64,000 nucleotides of DNA. Source: Rhodospirillaceae bacterium (lineage in GTDB: Bacteria; Pseudomonadota; Alphaproteobacteria; TMED109). The stretch spans positions 93,222 to 157,221 of the forward strand of contig CACMQH010000001.1 of NCBI GenBank assembly GCA_902615805.1, in the 5' to 3' direction. A program made the position numbers and the translations under genes. The notes below the pieces were generated by a model, which was not told where the DNA came from, searched no databases, and saw only the letters and a list, made by a program, of their open reading frames with translations. This document shows, in pieces, positions 28,527 to 38,429 of the stretch. Every line of letters begins with the position of its first letter. The stretch's first letter is position 1.

Positions 28527-29837
28527 ATGTTAATAGATAAAAATATAGTTAAAAAAAATAAAGAAGATGAATTATGTGAAACCAAAAATTGGCAGAGTAA
28601 TAGATGGAAAAACGTTTCTAGAGATTATACTGCAGAGGATGTTAAAAAACTTAGTGGTTCACTAAGAATAGAGCATACTATTGCAGATAAAGGAGCAAAA
28701 AAACTATGGAATTTGTTAAATTCAGAGGATTATATTAATACATTAGGGACATATACAGGTAATATGGCAGTTCAACAGGCTAAAGCAGGCTTAAAAGCAA
28801 TATATGTATCAGGTTGGCAAGTTGCTGCTGATGCTAATTTATCAGGTAATATTTATCCAGATCAAAGTTTATACCCAGTTAATAGTGTTCCCGAAGTGGT
28901 TAACAGAATTAATAAAGGATTTTTAAGAGCAGACCTAATACAAACTATGGAAAAATGTGAAGGAGTTAGTACAGATAATATTGATTATTTTCTTCCTATT
29001 ATTGCAGACGCTGAAGCAGGTTTTGGTGGACCACTAAATGTTTTTGAGCTTATGAAAAGTATGATAGAAGCTGGAGCTTCTGGTGTTCATTTTGAAGATC
29101 AATTATCATCTGAAAAAAAATGCGGGCACTTAGGAGGGAAAGTATTAGTTCCTACATCTAATTTTGAAAAAATACTCAACACAGCTAGATTAGCAAGTGA
29201 TGTTCTAAATGTGCCAACAGTAATTATGGCTAGAACTGATGCAAATGCTGCAAAATTATTAACTAGTGATATCGATGAACGTGATAAGCCATTTTTAACT
29301 GGCGAAAGAACTCCAGAAGGTTTTTTTAGAATAACAGGGGGATTAGATTGCGCTATTGCAAGAGGTATTGCTTATGCCAAGTATGCAGATCTAATTTGGT
29401 GTGAAACTGATAAACCAGACATAGATGAAGCAAAAAGATTTGCTGATGCAATTAAAAAGATATATCCAGAAAAAATGCTAGCCTATAATTGTTCTCCCTC
29501 GTTTAATTGGAAAAAACACTTAGATGATTCGCAAATTTCTAACTTTCAAAAAGAACTAGGAGCTATGGACTATAAATTTCAATTTATAACCTTAGCCGGA
29601 TTTCATAATCTAAACTTAACAACTTTTAATTTAGCAAAAAATTATGCTCTTACAGGAATGTCAGCCTATGCTAATCTTCAAGAAGAAGAATTTGCTAAAG
29701 AAGCAGAAGGATATACTGCAATCAAACATCAAAGAGAAGTAGGCGTAAGCTATTTTGACAAAGTATCTGAAATAATATCTTCAGGAGAAAGCTCTACAAC
29801 AGCTATGCAAGATTCTACTGAAAGTGAACAATTTTAA
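28527..29837 (+). CDS. aceA: isocitrate lyase
   Basis: [16 protein letters not shown] active site; [43 protein letters not shown]. Confidence 0.98.
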   Translation: MLIDKNIVKKNKEDELCETKNWQSNRWKNVSRDYTAEDVKKLSGSLRIEHTIADKGAKKLWNLLNSEDYINTLGTYTGNMAVQQAKAGLKAIYVSGWQVAADANLSGNIYPDQSLYPVNSVPEVVNRINKGFLRADLIQTMEKCEGVSTDNIDYFLPIIADAEAGFGGPLNVFELMKSMIEAGASGVHFEDQLSSEKKCGHLGGKVLVPTSNFEKILNTARLASDVLNVPTVIMARTDANAAKLLTSDIDERDKPFLTGERTPEGFFRITGGLDCAIARGIAYAKYADLIWCETDKPDIDEAKRFADAIKKIYPEKMLAYNCSPSFNWKKHLDDSQISNFQKELGAMDYKFQFITLAGFHNLNLTTFNLAKNYALTGMSAYANLQEEEFAKEAEGYTAIKHQREVGVSYFDKVSEIISSGESSTTAMQDSTESEQF

Positions 29838-29838
29838 A

Positions 29839-30024
29839 ATGACAGAAGAAACTAATAATAAAGGTATGCAACAAGCAAAAGGTGGAGTTTTAGCGCAATC
29901 TGATATTGAGTTGTTAAGAAAATCATTAGAGTTTTACATTAAAAACTCTGATGACCTAAGTTCTGTAGAAGAGTCTAAAGCAAGCTTGCTATTTCACAGA
30001 TTAGGAAGAATGGAAATAAAATAA
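29839..30024 (+). CDS. small conserved-looking protein of unknown function downstream of aceA
   Basis: 61 aa from the ATG at 29839 (listed start is an upstream GTG overlapping aceA). MTEETNNKGMQQAKGGVLAQSDIELLRKSLEFYIKN...LLFHRLGRMEIK. Confidence 0.6.
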   Translation: MTEETNNKGMQQAKGGVLAQSDIELLRKSLEFYIKNSDDLSSVEESKASLLFHRLGRMEIK

Positions 30025-30041
30025 GTTTCTAACTTTTAATT

Positions 30042-30113
30042 TGCTCTTGTAGAGATTTGAACTCTAACCACAGGTTTCGAAGACCCGTATGCTATCCATT
30101 ACACCACAAGAGC
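30042..30113 (-). tRNA. tRNA-Arg (anticodon TCG), CCA not encoded
   Basis: Reverse complement GCTCTTGTGGTGTAATGGATAGCATACGGGTCTTCGAAACCTGTGGTTAGAGTTCAAATCTCTACAAGAGCA; anticodon loop CTTCGAA. Confidence 0.95.
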
Positions 30114-30242
30114 TAATTTATTTTATATCAAAATATTAACTAACACTATTATTCATAATTTTATTTAAAAAAAAAATAATTCGCTAACTTACATTTTTAC
30201 CACCAGGTTTGTAAAATTTAATTTTTAATGTAAATTGATATT

Positions 30243-30971
30243 ATGAAAGATTTTATACTTTCAATATTAACAATTCCTGGTCTATTTATATTATTATATT
30301 TCTTTGGATTAGTTTCTCAAGGATATAAAAAAAAACTTAAAATTTTTTCATCGTGTTTATTTATAATGTTTATTATCAGTTTACCTTTTTTTGGTAAAAT
30401 TTTCAGTTATCCATTACTTGGACTTCCTAAGTTTTTTATATCCAGTGATTTAAATGATGTAAAATCAGCTGTGGTATTAACTGGAGGTATATATAAAAAT
30501 ATAATTAATAAATGGCAACCTAGTAAAAATACTGAGGAAAGAATTTTATATGCAAAAAAAATTTTAAATAAAAAAGACATACCTATAATAATATCTGGTG
30601 GCATAACTCAAAAGAATGCTCCTAGCGAAGCTGAAGTAGCTAAAGAGTTTTACAATTTAGTTGATGCTGAAGTTGAAACTGAAAGTTTAAATACCTATCA
30701 AAGTGCACAAAATTTAAAAAATTATTGTAAAATTTTTGATAATAATTTGATAATTATTACGGATATCTTTCATTCTTTAAGAAGCTATTTATCTTTTAAA
30801 AGTCAAGGATGTAATACAATACTTTATAATTATAATAGTTATCTTATTGAGCTCAAAGATTTCATACCTAGCCTTTATGGCTTTTCACTTTTTAATAATG
30901 CGGTTTATGAATATGTAGCTATTATTTATTATTTAGTAACATTTAAAATTAATTTATTGAGCCTATTTTAA
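30243..30971 (+). CDS. YdcF/ElyC/SanA family (DUF218) membrane protein
   Basis: SAVVLTGG...ERILYAKKIL...IIISGG...SEAEVAKEF...ESLNTYQSAQNL...IIITDIFHSLRSYLSF. Confidence 0.87.
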   Translation: MKDFILSILTIPGLFILLYFFGLVSQGYKKKLKIFSSCLFIMFIISLPFFGKIFSYPLLGLPKFFISSDLNDVKSAVVLTGGIYKNIINKWQPSKNTEERILYAKKILNKKDIPIIISGGITQKNAPSEAEVAKEFYNLVDAEVETESLNTYQSAQNLKNYCKIFDNNLIIITDIFHSLRSYLSFKSQGCNTILYNYNSYLIELKDFIPSLYGFSLFNNAVYEYVAIIYYLVTFKINLLSLF

Positions 30972-30973
30972 AA

Positions 30974-31522
30974 TTACTTATTTAAAGACATTGGATATTT
31001 TATATTTAAATTAATATTTAAGGGGCTACTCATATTAGAATTTATTTTCTTAGCTATTGGCATATTAATTTCTCCAAAACCATTTACCCCAGCAAATAGG
31101 CCAAAGCCCTGAATAATATTTAATTTTCCTGCACAATATGCATCACCATTTATTCCTGCCGTAGTATTGCAATCCCAGTCAAATATTAAAATATCTTCGT
31201 TGTTATTATTTTTTATATAACAAAACCCCCTTAAATCTTCAATTACTGCAAAACCACAGCTAAAACCCCTTCCTTTATATGATCTACCTATGAAGTCACA
31301 TTCTAAGTTTGCATTAGCAAAATTTTTATCTTCTACACTTTCCGTTTTACCATAAAAAGCACCACTAAGGATTTCATCTTCGCCTACACTTTTTGTATTA
31401 ATAATATTACTTGCACTAAGCTTTACATCAATTTTTACTTTAAGTAATTCATTTTCACCTTTCAAATAGTTTGAAAAAACGAAAATTAAAAATATAACAA
31501 TTGTTCTGATATACACAGTCAT
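30974..31522 (-). CDS. hypothetical exported protein
   Basis: 182 aa with signal-like N-terminus, several Cys residues and a glycine-rich C-terminal segment; no family confidently recognised. Confidence 0.55.
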   Translation of the reverse strand: MTVYIRTIVIFLIFVFSNYLKGENELLKVKIDVKLSASNIINTKSVGEDEILSGAFYGKTESVEDKNFANANLECDFIGRSYKGRGFSCGFAVIEDLRGFCYIKNNNNEDILIFDWDCNTTAGINGDAYCAGKLNIIQGFGLFAGVNGFGEINMPIAKKINSNMSSPLNINLNIKYPMSLNK

Positions 31523-31619
31523 TATTTATATATTAATAAAAAAAAAATTAACATCTACAAAAACCTTTTAATTTATATTTAATAATATAAAGTATTAATA
31601 AATTTAATAGGAGAAAAAA

Positions 31620-32219
31620 ATGGGAAGTATACTAACCTCTTTAAACAAAACAATAATAGTAAGTATTTTAATTACTATATTATTTTTTCTTTATTTTTTT
31701 GCAGACGGAGGAAATATAGATGTTTATTTTTGGCAATTTCTTTTTAGATACATTCATGTTTTAGCCGGCACCATGTGGATAGGATTACTTTGGTACTTTA
31801 ACTTTGTTCAAATACCAAATATGCCTAAAATTCCTGATGACCAAAAACCTGCTATTGGGAAAGTGATTGCTCCAGCTGCACTTTGGTATTTTAGATGGGG
31901 TGCAATGTTCACACTTATATCAGGATTAATTTTAGCTCATTTAAATGGCTACCTAGCTTCAGCTTTACAATTAGGAATATTATCAGGTAGTAGCAGGGAT
32001 ACAGCTATTGGCATAGGTATGTGGATGGCAATTATAATGTTTATTAATGTTTGGTTTGTTATATGGCCTAACCAAAAAAAAGCGTTAGGAATTGTTGACG
32101 CAGATGCAGATACTAAAGCAAAATCAGCAAGAACTGCTATGCTATTTTCTAGAACTAATACTCTTTTATCAATTCCAATGCTATTTGCAATGGTTTCTGC
32201 TCAAAATATTTGGGCATAA
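31620..32219 (+). CDS. urate oxidase N-terminal (PuuD-like) domain membrane protein
   Basis: Multi-TM 199 aa: FRYIHVLAGTMWIGLLWYFNFVQIP...IGMWMAIIMFINVWFVIWPNQKKAL. AGGAG ribosome site upstream. Confidence 0.65.
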   Translation: MGSILTSLNKTIIVSILITILFFLYFFADGGNIDVYFWQFLFRYIHVLAGTMWIGLLWYFNFVQIPNMPKIPDDQKPAIGKVIAPAALWYFRWGAMFTLISGLILAHLNGYLASALQLGILSGSSRDTAIGIGMWMAIIMFINVWFVIWPNQKKALGIVDADADTKAKSARTAMLFSRTNTLLSIPMLFAMVSAQNIWA

Positions 32220-32227
32220 AAAAAATA

Positions 32228-32260
32228 AACCTAAGAGTAACCGATTTTTACTCTTAGGTT
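32228..32260. terminator. bidirectional hairpin terminator at a convergent junction
   Basis: Perfect 13-bp stem AACCTAAGAGTAA / TTACTCTTAGGTT with 7-nt loop, between convergent stops at 32219 and 32261; T-rich tract on the minus-strand side. Confidence 0.88.
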
Positions 32261-33919
32261 TTAACTTAAATATTCTCTAATTAATTTTCCTGCTGTATTT
32301 TTATTTTTATTAATACCATTAACCCATATTTCTTTTATACCAATGGGGTCTACAATTAGTCTATCCGATTTAGCGGGAAGGTCATCTTTTCTATATGCAG
32401 TAGATGTATTTATTTTATTTGGGTCAAACAAAATCATATCAGCAAAGTAACCAGGAACTAATCTTCCTCTTTTAGGAATTCTACATATATCTGCTTGTTT
32501 ACCCGTTAAATTATAAATTGCCTCCTCTAAAGAAAAAACTTTTAACTTTCTAGTCCATTTAGATAATAACTCTATTGCATATCCTGCATCACATAAGAGA
32601 GATGTATGCGCTCCTGCATCCGATAATGCTATAGAGGCATATTGATGTTTTAATAGTTTTTGAACTTGTTTATTGTCTGAGTTTAGAAGTTCTGCTGCAA
32701 ATAAATCTTCAAATCCATCATTAATGGCATTATCTAATAACCAATCAAATGGTTCTTTATTATAAAAGTTTGCAATTTCTACTAAATTCATTCCTATATA
32801 TTTTAAAAGACTAGTACGTTTTGTATTTATTAATTTTATTTTTTCCCAATTTCCAACAAATAGTTTATTTTTAGTTGTATCTAAAATCTCATTTAAAACT
32901 GCTTTTCTAAATTCTTGATTTTTTAAAACATTTTTTCTATCTTCAACAGTATTTTGAATCATATAATCTTTCCAAGCCAATAAACCTTCTAGCATATAGG
33001 GCTCATTCATAGTAAATTCCATAGTTAAAGGTCTACATGAAACTTGTCCCCAAATTTCATAGCCTTTATTATTTGCTTTAGTAATATCTTCTAAAACATT
33101 ATAAGCCCAACTTTTTTTCATGGGATTATCTAACAGTGCTGCAACCATAGTTGGCCTTTCAACGCTTCCTAATAACTGAATGATGTCTTTAATTTCAGTA
33201 TCATTAGATTTAGTTAGCATAAATATTCCTCTTCCATCAATTGCCATTGCTTTTATAAGTCTACTAATTTCTTCTCTGCTAGCAAACCTAGACGGCATAG
33301 GAATACCATTAGTACCATTATGTCCTTCAAAAGTAGAAGTAGCGAAACCTATAGCTCCACTTCTCATAGCATCAGATACTATTTTTTCCATTTCGATAAT
33401 TTCATCTTCTCTCGCTTCCCTTTGCATTGCCTCTTCACCCATAGTCCATATTCGCAATGCTGAATGACCAATATAGGAACAAATATTTAAAGCAAGGTTT
33501 TTACTTTCTAATAAAGATAAATACTCATGATAACTTTCATAATTCCAATCAATACCTTTTTTTAAAGTGTTATAAGGCATTCCTTCAACTTTTGTTAAAT
33601 TTTTAATATTTAATTCTCTATGCTGTGGTTTACAAGGAGCAATAGTAAAACCACAGTTTCCTATTATAGCAGTAGTTACTCCTAAGTCTAAAGAAGGAGA
33701 AGCAGTCGCATCCCAGGTTAATTGAGCGTCATAATGAGTATGAACATCTATAAATCCAGGGCATAAAACTAAACCCTCAGCATCATAACATTCCTTTGCT
33801 GATCCTAAATTTTTACCTCTTTCTACAATAATACCATCAATAACACCAATATCACTGTGAAATGCTTTTAAGCCTGTGCCATCAACAATTTTAGCATTTG
33901 TAATTTTTAAATCATACAT
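32261..33919 (-). CDS. amidohydrolase family 3 (N-acyl-D-amino-acid deacylase-like)
   Basis: LVLCPGFIDVHTHYDAQLTWD...GVTTAIIGNCGFTIAPC; SDAGAHTSLLCDAGY; C-terminal PGYFADMILFDPN. Confidence 0.87.
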   Translation of the reverse strand: MYDLKITNAKIVDGTGLKAFHSDIGVIDGIIVERGKNLGSAKECYDAEGLVLCPGFIDVHTHYDAQLTWDATASPSLDLGVTTAIIGNCGFTIAPCKPQHRELNIKNLTKVEGMPYNTLKKGIDWNYESYHEYLSLLESKNLALNICSYIGHSALRIWTMGEEAMQREAREDEIIEMEKIVSDAMRSGAIGFATSTFEGHNGTNGIPMPSRFASREEISRLIKAMAIDGRGIFMLTKSNDTEIKDIIQLLGSVERPTMVAALLDNPMKKSWAYNVLEDITKANNKGYEIWGQVSCRPLTMEFTMNEPYMLEGLLAWKDYMIQNTVEDRKNVLKNQEFRKAVLNEILDTTKNKLFVGNWEKIKLINTKRTSLLKYIGMNLVEIANFYNKEPFDWLLDNAINDGFEDLFAAELLNSDNKQVQKLLKHQYASIALSDAGAHTSLLCDAGYAIELLSKWTRKLKVFSLEEAIYNLTGKQADICRIPKRGRLVPGYFADMILFDPNKINTSTAYRKDDLPAKSDRLIVDPIGIKEIWVNGINKNKNTAGKLIREYLS

Positions 33920-33930
33920 AACAAAAATTC

Positions 33931-34830
33931 CTATTGATTAACATATGCTCTTGCTACTCTGCTATTAGGTAACCTTTTCATATAATTACTAATGTACCAA
34001 GAAACCTTTATTATTTTTTCAAGTTCAATCCCCGTTTTTATCCCAATGCCGTTAAGCATATATAAAACGTCTTCAGTAGCAACATTTCCGGTTGCTCCTT
34101 TAGCATATGGACAACCTCCAAGGCCTGCTACTGAAGTATCTAAAGTTTGAACTCCCATTTGCAACACTGCATAAATATTTGATAAAGCCTGTCCATATGT
34201 ATCATGAAAGTGAGCAGCTATCTGTCCTATATTTACTTTTTTAGATACTAATTCAAATAGTTTGATCGCATCAAAAGGTGTTCCACATCCGATTGTATCA
34301 CCTAAAGAAACTTGATAACAACCTTGTTCAATTAAAAATGATGCTAACTCTGCTGTACTTTCATAACTAACTTTTCCTTCGTATGGACAACCTAATACAC
34401 AACTTAAATACCCTCTTACTTTTATATTATGTTTTTTTACCTCACTAATTATTTCTTCTACTCTTTTTAAAGACTCACCTACGGTACAATTAGTATTTTT
34501 TTTTGAAAATGTTTCAGAAGCTGTTACAAAGACACAAACAGTATCAGCTTTTTTTTCAATAGCTTTTTGAACACCTTTTAAATTAGGAGTTAATACTGGA
34601 AAAGATATTGTTTCTGGCTTATTAATTTTATCAATAATAATTTCACTATCTGCCATTTGAGGAACCCATTTAGGTGACACAAAAGAACCTATTTCTATTT
34701 CTTTAAAATTACAATTAATTAATTTATTTATTAAATTAACTTTAACATCCATAGGTATTATTTCTTTTTCGTTCTGAAGCCCATCTCTAGGCCCTACTTC
34801 ATATAAATTAACTTTTCTAGGAAATGTCAT
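33931..34830 (-). CDS. mvaB: hydroxymethylglutaryl-CoA lyase
   Basis: LYEVGPRDGLQNEKEIIP; AAHFHDTYGQALSNI; VAGLGGCPYAKGATGNVATEDVLYML. Confidence 0.96.
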   Translation of the reverse strand: MTFPRKVNLYEVGPRDGLQNEKEIIPMDVKVNLINKLINCNFKEIEIGSFVSPKWVPQMADSEIIIDKINKPETISFPVLTPNLKGVQKAIEKKADTVCVFVTASETFSKKNTNCTVGESLKRVEEIISEVKKHNIKVRGYLSCVLGCPYEGKVSYESTAELASFLIEQGCYQVSLGDTIGCGTPFDAIKLFELVSKKVNIGQIAAHFHDTYGQALSNIYAVLQMGVQTLDTSVAGLGGCPYAKGATGNVATEDVLYMLNGIGIKTGIELEKIIKVSWYISNYMKRLPNSRVARAYVNQ

Positions 34831-35614
34831 TTTGCCAATCAGGATTACTTTTATTTAAAAATGCCTTTATACCTTTTTGACCTTCTTCTGAAACTCTAAG
34901 GTCTGCAATATTTTCTGCTGCATAACTTATAACATCATCAGATATACTCTTTGAATAAATATTCTGTAAGTAAGATTTAATAGCTGTTTGAGCTTTTGGT
35001 CCTCCTAGTAATAACTTATTAATTAGAATGTTTCTTTCATTAATTATATCTTTTGTGCTAACAAACTTATCAATAAGGTTAAGTGTAGCAGCCTCATCAG
35101 CATTAAAAATTTCTCCAGTCAAAAATAATTTTTTTGTGTTCGTATAACCTAAATTTCTTAATATATAAGGACCTATCATAGCTGGAATAATACCTAGTTT
35201 AACCTCTGAAAAGCAAAATTTTGATTTACTATCTGCAATTTTAAAATCACATACACTGAGCAAACCTAATCCACCTCCAAAAGCATGCCCATTAATTATA
35301 GCTATTGTAGTACAATAAAACTCATCTATTTTTCTTAACATTTTAGAAAACTTCAATGCATCATTTTTATTTTCCTCCAGCGTCAAATTTATAGACTGCT
35401 TCATCCATTCTAAATCTGCTCCCGCAGAAAATGCTTGACCTTCACCTGTAATAATAAGAATTCTAATTTCTTTTTTCTTGCTTAAATCATCTAAACAATT
35501 AATTAGTTCATCAAGCATTATTGTATTTATTGCATTTCTTGCTTTAGGGTTATGAAGAGAAATTTGTAAAACTTTTTCTTTTATGTTTTTAATTTTAATA
35601 AAGTTATATTCCAT
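34817..35614 (-). CDS. liuC: enoyl-CoA hydratase/isomerase, probable methylglutaconyl-CoA hydratase
   Basis: Crotonase motifs (GEGQAFSAGADLEWMK, GHAFGGGLGLLSVCD) and position between mccB and mvaB. Confidence 0.85.
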   Translation of the reverse strand: MEYNFIKIKNIKEKVLQISLHNPKARNAINTIMLDELINCLDDLSKKKEIRILIITGEGQAFSAGADLEWMKQSINLTLEENKNDALKFSKMLRKIDEFYCTTIAIINGHAFGGGLGLLSVCDFKIADSKSKFCFSEVKLGIIPAMIGPYILRNLGYTNTKKLFLTGEIFNADEAATLNLIDKFVSTKDIINERNILINKLLLGGPKAQTAIKSYLQNIYSKSISDDVISYAAENIADLRVSEEGQKGIKAFLNKSNPDWQNDIS

Positions 35615-35619
35615 ATGAA

Positions 35620-37224
35620 TTACATCCTAAATATACCAAATTTTCCATTTTTTCTTTTAGAGTTTAAACTATTCAACAACCCTAAAGCTATTTTTTTTCT
35701 GGTTTCTAGAGGGTCTAATATTCCGTCATCCCATAACCTAGCAGATGCATAATAAGGCGAGCCTTCATAATCAAATTGATCTATTATCTCTTTTTGAAAA
35801 TTTAGTCTTTTTTCAGCTTTCCATTTTTTTCCTAGCTTTTCGTATTGAGCTTCTTTTACAGAGCTTAAAACGTTTGCTGCTATTTCTCCACCCATTACTG
35901 AAATTTTAGAATTAGGCCATGAAAATAAAAATCTTGGACTATAAGCTCTCCCACACATAGCATAATTACCTGCACCGAATGAGCCTCCTATTATTAATGT
36001 AAGTTTTGGGACCGTAACTGTTGATACTGCATTTACTAATTTAGCTCCATCTTTAGCTATTCCTTTTTCTTCATAAGACCTACCAATCATAAAACCTGCT
36101 ATGTTTTGTAAAAAAAGTATCGGAATTCCTCTTTGTTCACAAAGTTGAATAAAGTGAGTAGCTTTTAAAGATGACTCAGAAAATAAAATTCCATTATTAG
36201 CTACTATTCCAATTGGTATACCCATTAAATAGGCAAAACCTGTTACTAAAGTAGTTCCATAATTAGACTTGAATTCATCTAACTCTGAATTATCAACTAA
36301 TCTTGCTATTATTTCTTTAACATCATATTGTTCTTTAAGTTCCGTAGGTAAAATTCCATAGATTTCGTGTGGGTCATATTTTGGGTCAACTGCATCTTTT
36401 AAATTTAGATCATATTTTTTCTTATAGTTAAGGTTTTTCATAATTGATTTTATTATATTAAGTGCATCATAATCATCATTTGCAAAATAATCTGCCACAC
36501 CTGATAATTTAGTATGCAATTCTGCTCCACCTAAGTCTTGTTCATTAGTTATCTCTCCTGTTGCAGCCTTAACTAGATGTGGCCCTCCTAAAAAAATTGT
36601 TCCATTTTTCTTAACAATGACTGTTTCATCTGACATTGCTGGAATATAGGCACCACCTGCTGTACAAGAACCTAGAACTGCTGATATTTGTGGAATTCCT
36701 ACTGATGACATATTAGCCATTTCAAAAAATATTCTTCCAAAACCTTCTTTATCGGCAAAAATTCCTGTTTGCTCTCTTAAGTTAGCCCCTCCAGAGTCCA
36801 CTAAATTAATACATGCAAGATTATTTTCTTTAGCAATTTCTAAACTTCTAAGATGTTTTTTTAATGTAATAGGAAAATAAGTACCGCCTTTTACCGTTGC
36901 ATCATTTGCAATTATCATACTATCTCTACCCGATACCTTACCTATAACACATACAATAGAACCTGAAGGGGTTTCGTTGTTATTTAAATCATAACCTGCT
37001 AACTCACCAATTTCTAAAGCATTATCTTTGTCATCCAGTAAATGGGCTATTCTTTCTCTTGGTAGAACTTTACCTCTACTAATATGACGTTTTCTAGATT
37101 CTAGTGAACCACCAATATTAATAATTCTTTTTTTTTTTTTTAGATCAGAAACTAATTCACTCATTCTATCAAAGTTATTTTGATAGTTTAAGCTTTTTGG
37201 ATTTATATTAGATTTGATTATCAA
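35620..37224 (-). CDS. mccB: methylcrotonoyl-CoA carboxylase beta (carboxyltransferase) subunit
   Basis: Two-domain carboxyltransferase (GKVLPRERIAHLLDD, GGAYIPAMSDE, GGSFGAGNYAMCGRAYSPRFLFSWPNSKISVMGGE). Start placed at TTG 37224 (IIKSNINPKS), as homologues begin similarly and it forms a TTGA stop/start overlap. Confidence 0.92.
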   Translation of the reverse strand: MIIKSNINPKSLNYQNNFDRMSELVSDLKKKKRIINIGGSLESRKRHISRGKVLPRERIAHLLDDKDNALEIGELAGYDLNNNETPSGSIVCVIGKVSGRDSMIIANDATVKGGTYFPITLKKHLRSLEIAKENNLACINLVDSGGANLREQTGIFADKEGFGRIFFEMANMSSVGIPQISAVLGSCTAGGAYIPAMSDETVIVKKNGTIFLGGPHLVKAATGEITNEQDLGGAELHTKLSGVADYFANDDYDALNIIKSIMKNLNYKKKYDLNLKDAVDPKYDPHEIYGILPTELKEQYDVKEIIARLVDNSELDEFKSNYGTTLVTGFAYLMGIPIGIVANNGILFSESSLKATHFIQLCEQRGIPILFLQNIAGFMIGRSYEEKGIAKDGAKLVNAVSTVTVPKLTLIIGGSFGAGNYAMCGRAYSPRFLFSWPNSKISVMGGEIAANVLSSVKEAQYEKLGKKWKAEKRLNFQKEIIDQFDYEGSPYYASARLWDDGILDPLETRKKIALGLLNSLNSKRKNGKFGIFRM

Positions 37225-38408
37225 TTGATTATTTCCAATGTTAAAGCAGTTGCTTCTCCACCTCCAATACATAATGAAGCTACTCCTTTTTTGAGATTGT
37301 TTTTTTTCAATGCATTAATTAAAGTAGTAACTATTCTTGTACCTGATGCTCCCACTGGATGACCTAAAGCACAGGCTCCTCCATATATATTGAGAATATC
37401 GCTAGAAATTCCTATATCCTTCATTACTGCCATAGGAACTACAGCGAATGCTTCATTAACTTCGAAAAGGTCAACATCAGTCTTTTTCCAACCTGACTTT
37501 TCTAATACTTTTTCAATTGCTCCTATTGGTGCAGTAGTGAACCATTTTGGTTCTTGACTATTGGTTGAATGATCTATAATTCTAGCAAGTGGTTTAATTC
37601 CTCTTTTCTGTGCTTCGGACTCAAGCATCAAAATTACAGAAGAAGCTCCATCAGAAATAGACGAAGAGTTTGCAGCAGTAACTGTTCCATTTTTTCTGAA
37701 GGCAGGCTTTAAAGTTGGAATTTTTGTTATATCTGATTTAAAAGGTTGTTCATCTTTATTAATAATAATTTCATTTTTCCTATTTAAAACTTTAATTGGC
37801 ACTATTTCTGACTCAAATGTTCCATCTTCATTTGCTTTTTTAGCTCTCTCTAAAGAAGTTATAGCAAAGTTATCTTGTTGTTCTCTAGTAAATTGATAAT
37901 GTTCTGCAGTGTCCTCTGCAAAACTTCCCATTAACTTACCTTCCTCATATGCATCCTCTAATCCATCTAAAAACATATGGTCTTTAACATCAGCATGTCC
38001 CATTCTAAAACCTTTTCTTGCTTTAGATAATATATAAGGGGCATTAGTCATATTTTCTAAACCACCTGCTACAACAATATTATTTTGCTGAGCTTTTATA
38101 CTATCATGCCCAAACATTATAGACTTCATACCTGATCCACACATTTTGTTAATAGTTGTTGCTCCACTTTCAGAAGGAATACCTGCTCCCATTGCTGCTT
38201 GTCTGGCAGGAGCTTGGCCCAAGCCAGCAGGCAAAACACATCCCATTATAGTTTCGTCAATTTCTTTAGGATTAATAGATGCATCATTTATATTTTCCTC
38301 TATTACTCTACTTCCAAGTTCTGTGGCTTTTAAACTCTGGAAGTTTCCCTGAAAACTTCCAATGGGTGTTCTCTTCGCACTTACTATTACTACTTTATCA
38401 TCACTCAT
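37221..38408 (-). CDS. acetyl-CoA C-acetyltransferase (thiolase)
   Basis: INKMCGSGMKSIM; NEAFAVVP; GGACALGHPVGASGTRI; CIGGGEATAL. Confidence 0.95.
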   Translation of the reverse strand: MSDDKVVIVSAKRTPIGSFQGNFQSLKATELGSRVIEENINDASINPKEIDETIMGCVLPAGLGQAPARQAAMGAGIPSESGATTINKMCGSGMKSIMFGHDSIKAQQNNIVVAGGLENMTNAPYILSKARKGFRMGHADVKDHMFLDGLEDAYEEGKLMGSFAEDTAEHYQFTREQQDNFAITSLERAKKANEDGTFESEIVPIKVLNRKNEIIINKDEQPFKSDITKIPTLKPAFRKNGTVTAANSSSISDGASSVILMLESEAQKRGIKPLARIIDHSTNSQEPKWFTTAPIGAIEKVLEKSGWKKTDVDLFEVNEAFAVVPMAVMKDIGISSDILNIYGGACALGHPVGASGTRIVTTLINALKKNNLKKGVASLCIGGGEATALTLEIIN

Positions 38409-38429
38409 TTTCTTCTCCTTTAAATAATT

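Noticed and set aside
38338-38361. Inverted repeat TGGAAGTTTCCCTGAAAACTTCCA
   Set aside because: Lies within the thiolase coding sequence and encodes FQGNFQ; no T-tract or regulatory context, so probably coincidental.
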